A stretch of DNA of 64,000 nucleotides, taken from Rhynochetos jubatus. Lineage: Eukaryota; Chordata; Aves; Eurypygiformes; Rhynochetidae. The stretch's first letter is position 1, and the number at the start of each line of letters is the position of its first letter. The DNA lies in the NCBI GenBank assembly GCA_027574665.1, contig CM050659.1, positions 23,909,001 through 23,973,000 of the forward strand, given 5' to 3'. Position numbers and translations under genes: made by a program. Shown here piece by piece: positions 63,534-64,000 of this stretch. Under the pieces are notes generated by a model. The model had not been told where the DNA came from and ran no database searches. It saw only the letters and a program-made list of their open reading frames with translations.

Positions 63534-63621
63534 AGTGGTCCCAGGCCCAGAGTATCAGATTCATCTTCAATGAACTCTTGACACTGACACTCCATGGTGT
63601 CTAGTGTTGCCAAATTTTGAA
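63534..63621 (-). CDS. KDRL: KDRL predicted antepenultimate coding exon (post-kinase tail)
   Basis: An 88-base exon predicted by phase and similarity: two bases, 28 codons, two bases. It starts after TTCTTTTCTCTGTCGAG (good pyrimidine tract, unusual GAG acceptor) and ends at CCACT|GTTAGA (weak donor), so both splice sites are non-ideal. The encoded QNLATLDTME...FIEDESDTLGLGP aligns without gaps over most of its length with the KDR tail segment [25 protein letters not shown] and with FLT1 around FDDYQGDSS. The acidic Glu/Asp-Ser-Asp block falls in the same place. It leaves phase 2, matching the exon at 59460. A read-through would hit TGA 10 codons after the last full codon, so splicing is required. 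Earlier exons, including the kinase domain, lie beyond 64000. Confidence 0.5.
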
Positions 63622-64000
63622 CTCGACAGAGAAAAGAATGCGAGATAAATAAACAGCAAGATTTTGGCAAAAATAATAGATGCAGCCACCCTGGCTTAGA
63701 AAACATGCTAAGCCTTTGAACAGTTTTGTTTTAGAAAAGAAAGACTATTTGAAAAGGATCCAGGGTAAATGTTTTTGATAGAGAGATACACAATTAACAA
63801 GGGTGGCTTTATCTCCCCTGTTAAACCAGCACTCTGTTTTATATGCTCTTGGGGCTTGTTTTTCAAGTTAGCCACGCAGGAGCGCCAAGGGGTGTCACGT
63901 CCTCAAATGGGAGGACATCAGGATGCTCTGCGACTATGTAAAAGATGTTATTTGTGCCAACGATAGTCTGCAAGGTTAACAAAAAAAGAAGCAGACAAAA
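63622..64000 (-). other. KDRL: KDRL upstream intron (partial, runs off right edge)
   Basis: No exon of the kinase domain is recognisable here. A strong-looking acceptor (TTTTGTTAACCTTGCAG at about 63970-63986) opens a 34-codon frame, but no donor in the required phase 1 follows and the residues do not resemble a VEGF receptor. Confidence 0.5.

Noticed and set aside
63854-63969. Possible additional KDRL exon after a strong acceptor
   Set aside because: The open frame is phase 0 and offers no donor in phase 1, which the next predicted exon needs. The residues do not resemble any VEGF receptor segment.

Overview
This window is vertebrate nuclear DNA, and a bird is the best fit. It has long introns and intergenic stretches, no operon-like gene packing, moderate GC and several 5'-truncated CR1 LINE 3' ends, the dominant avian retroposon. 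Exon 1 of a caudal homeobox gene looks like the avian CDX4 I know, so a galliform such as chicken is likely, but the species is not proven by anything here.

Layout, left to right. Positions 1-896 are the start of CDX4 intron 1; the gene is on the minus strand and its homeobox exons lie off the left edge. CDX4 exon 1 (897-1329), a GA-rich 5' UTR with a 9-codon upstream ORF, and the proximal promoter occupy about 900-1580. Then come about 56 kb with no securely identified gene: candidate regulatory sites (a near-perfect CTCF motif at 8100, weaker ones further right), G-quadruplex tracts, one MIR-type ancient SINE, three minus-strand CR1 fragments, a short interstitial telomeric repeat at 41121, and two minus-strand exon-like reading frames (42002-42464 and 46583-46753) that I cannot assign to a family.

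At the right end (57493-63621, continuing off the edge) lie the last exons of a second minus-strand gene. Its C-terminus closely matches the tail of VEGF receptor 1 (FLT1), with a KSKES block and the terminal PPPDYNSV block. Next to CDX4 this points to KDRL (kdr-like, VEGFR4), the fourth vertebrate VEGF receptor, present in fish and birds but lost in placental mammals. The other three vertebrate ParaHox loci also sit beside class III/V receptor tyrosine kinases (CDX2-FLT3-FLT1, GSX2-PDGFRA-KIT-KDR, CDX1-PDGFRB-CSF1R), so the pairing is what ancient paralogy predicts.

CDX4 patterns the posterior axis and primes mesoderm for blood, while KDRL is an endothelial receptor. Both are read leftward, so most of the sequence between them is 5' flank of CDX4 and 3' flank of KDRL. 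A shared regulatory landscape is possible but is inference only.
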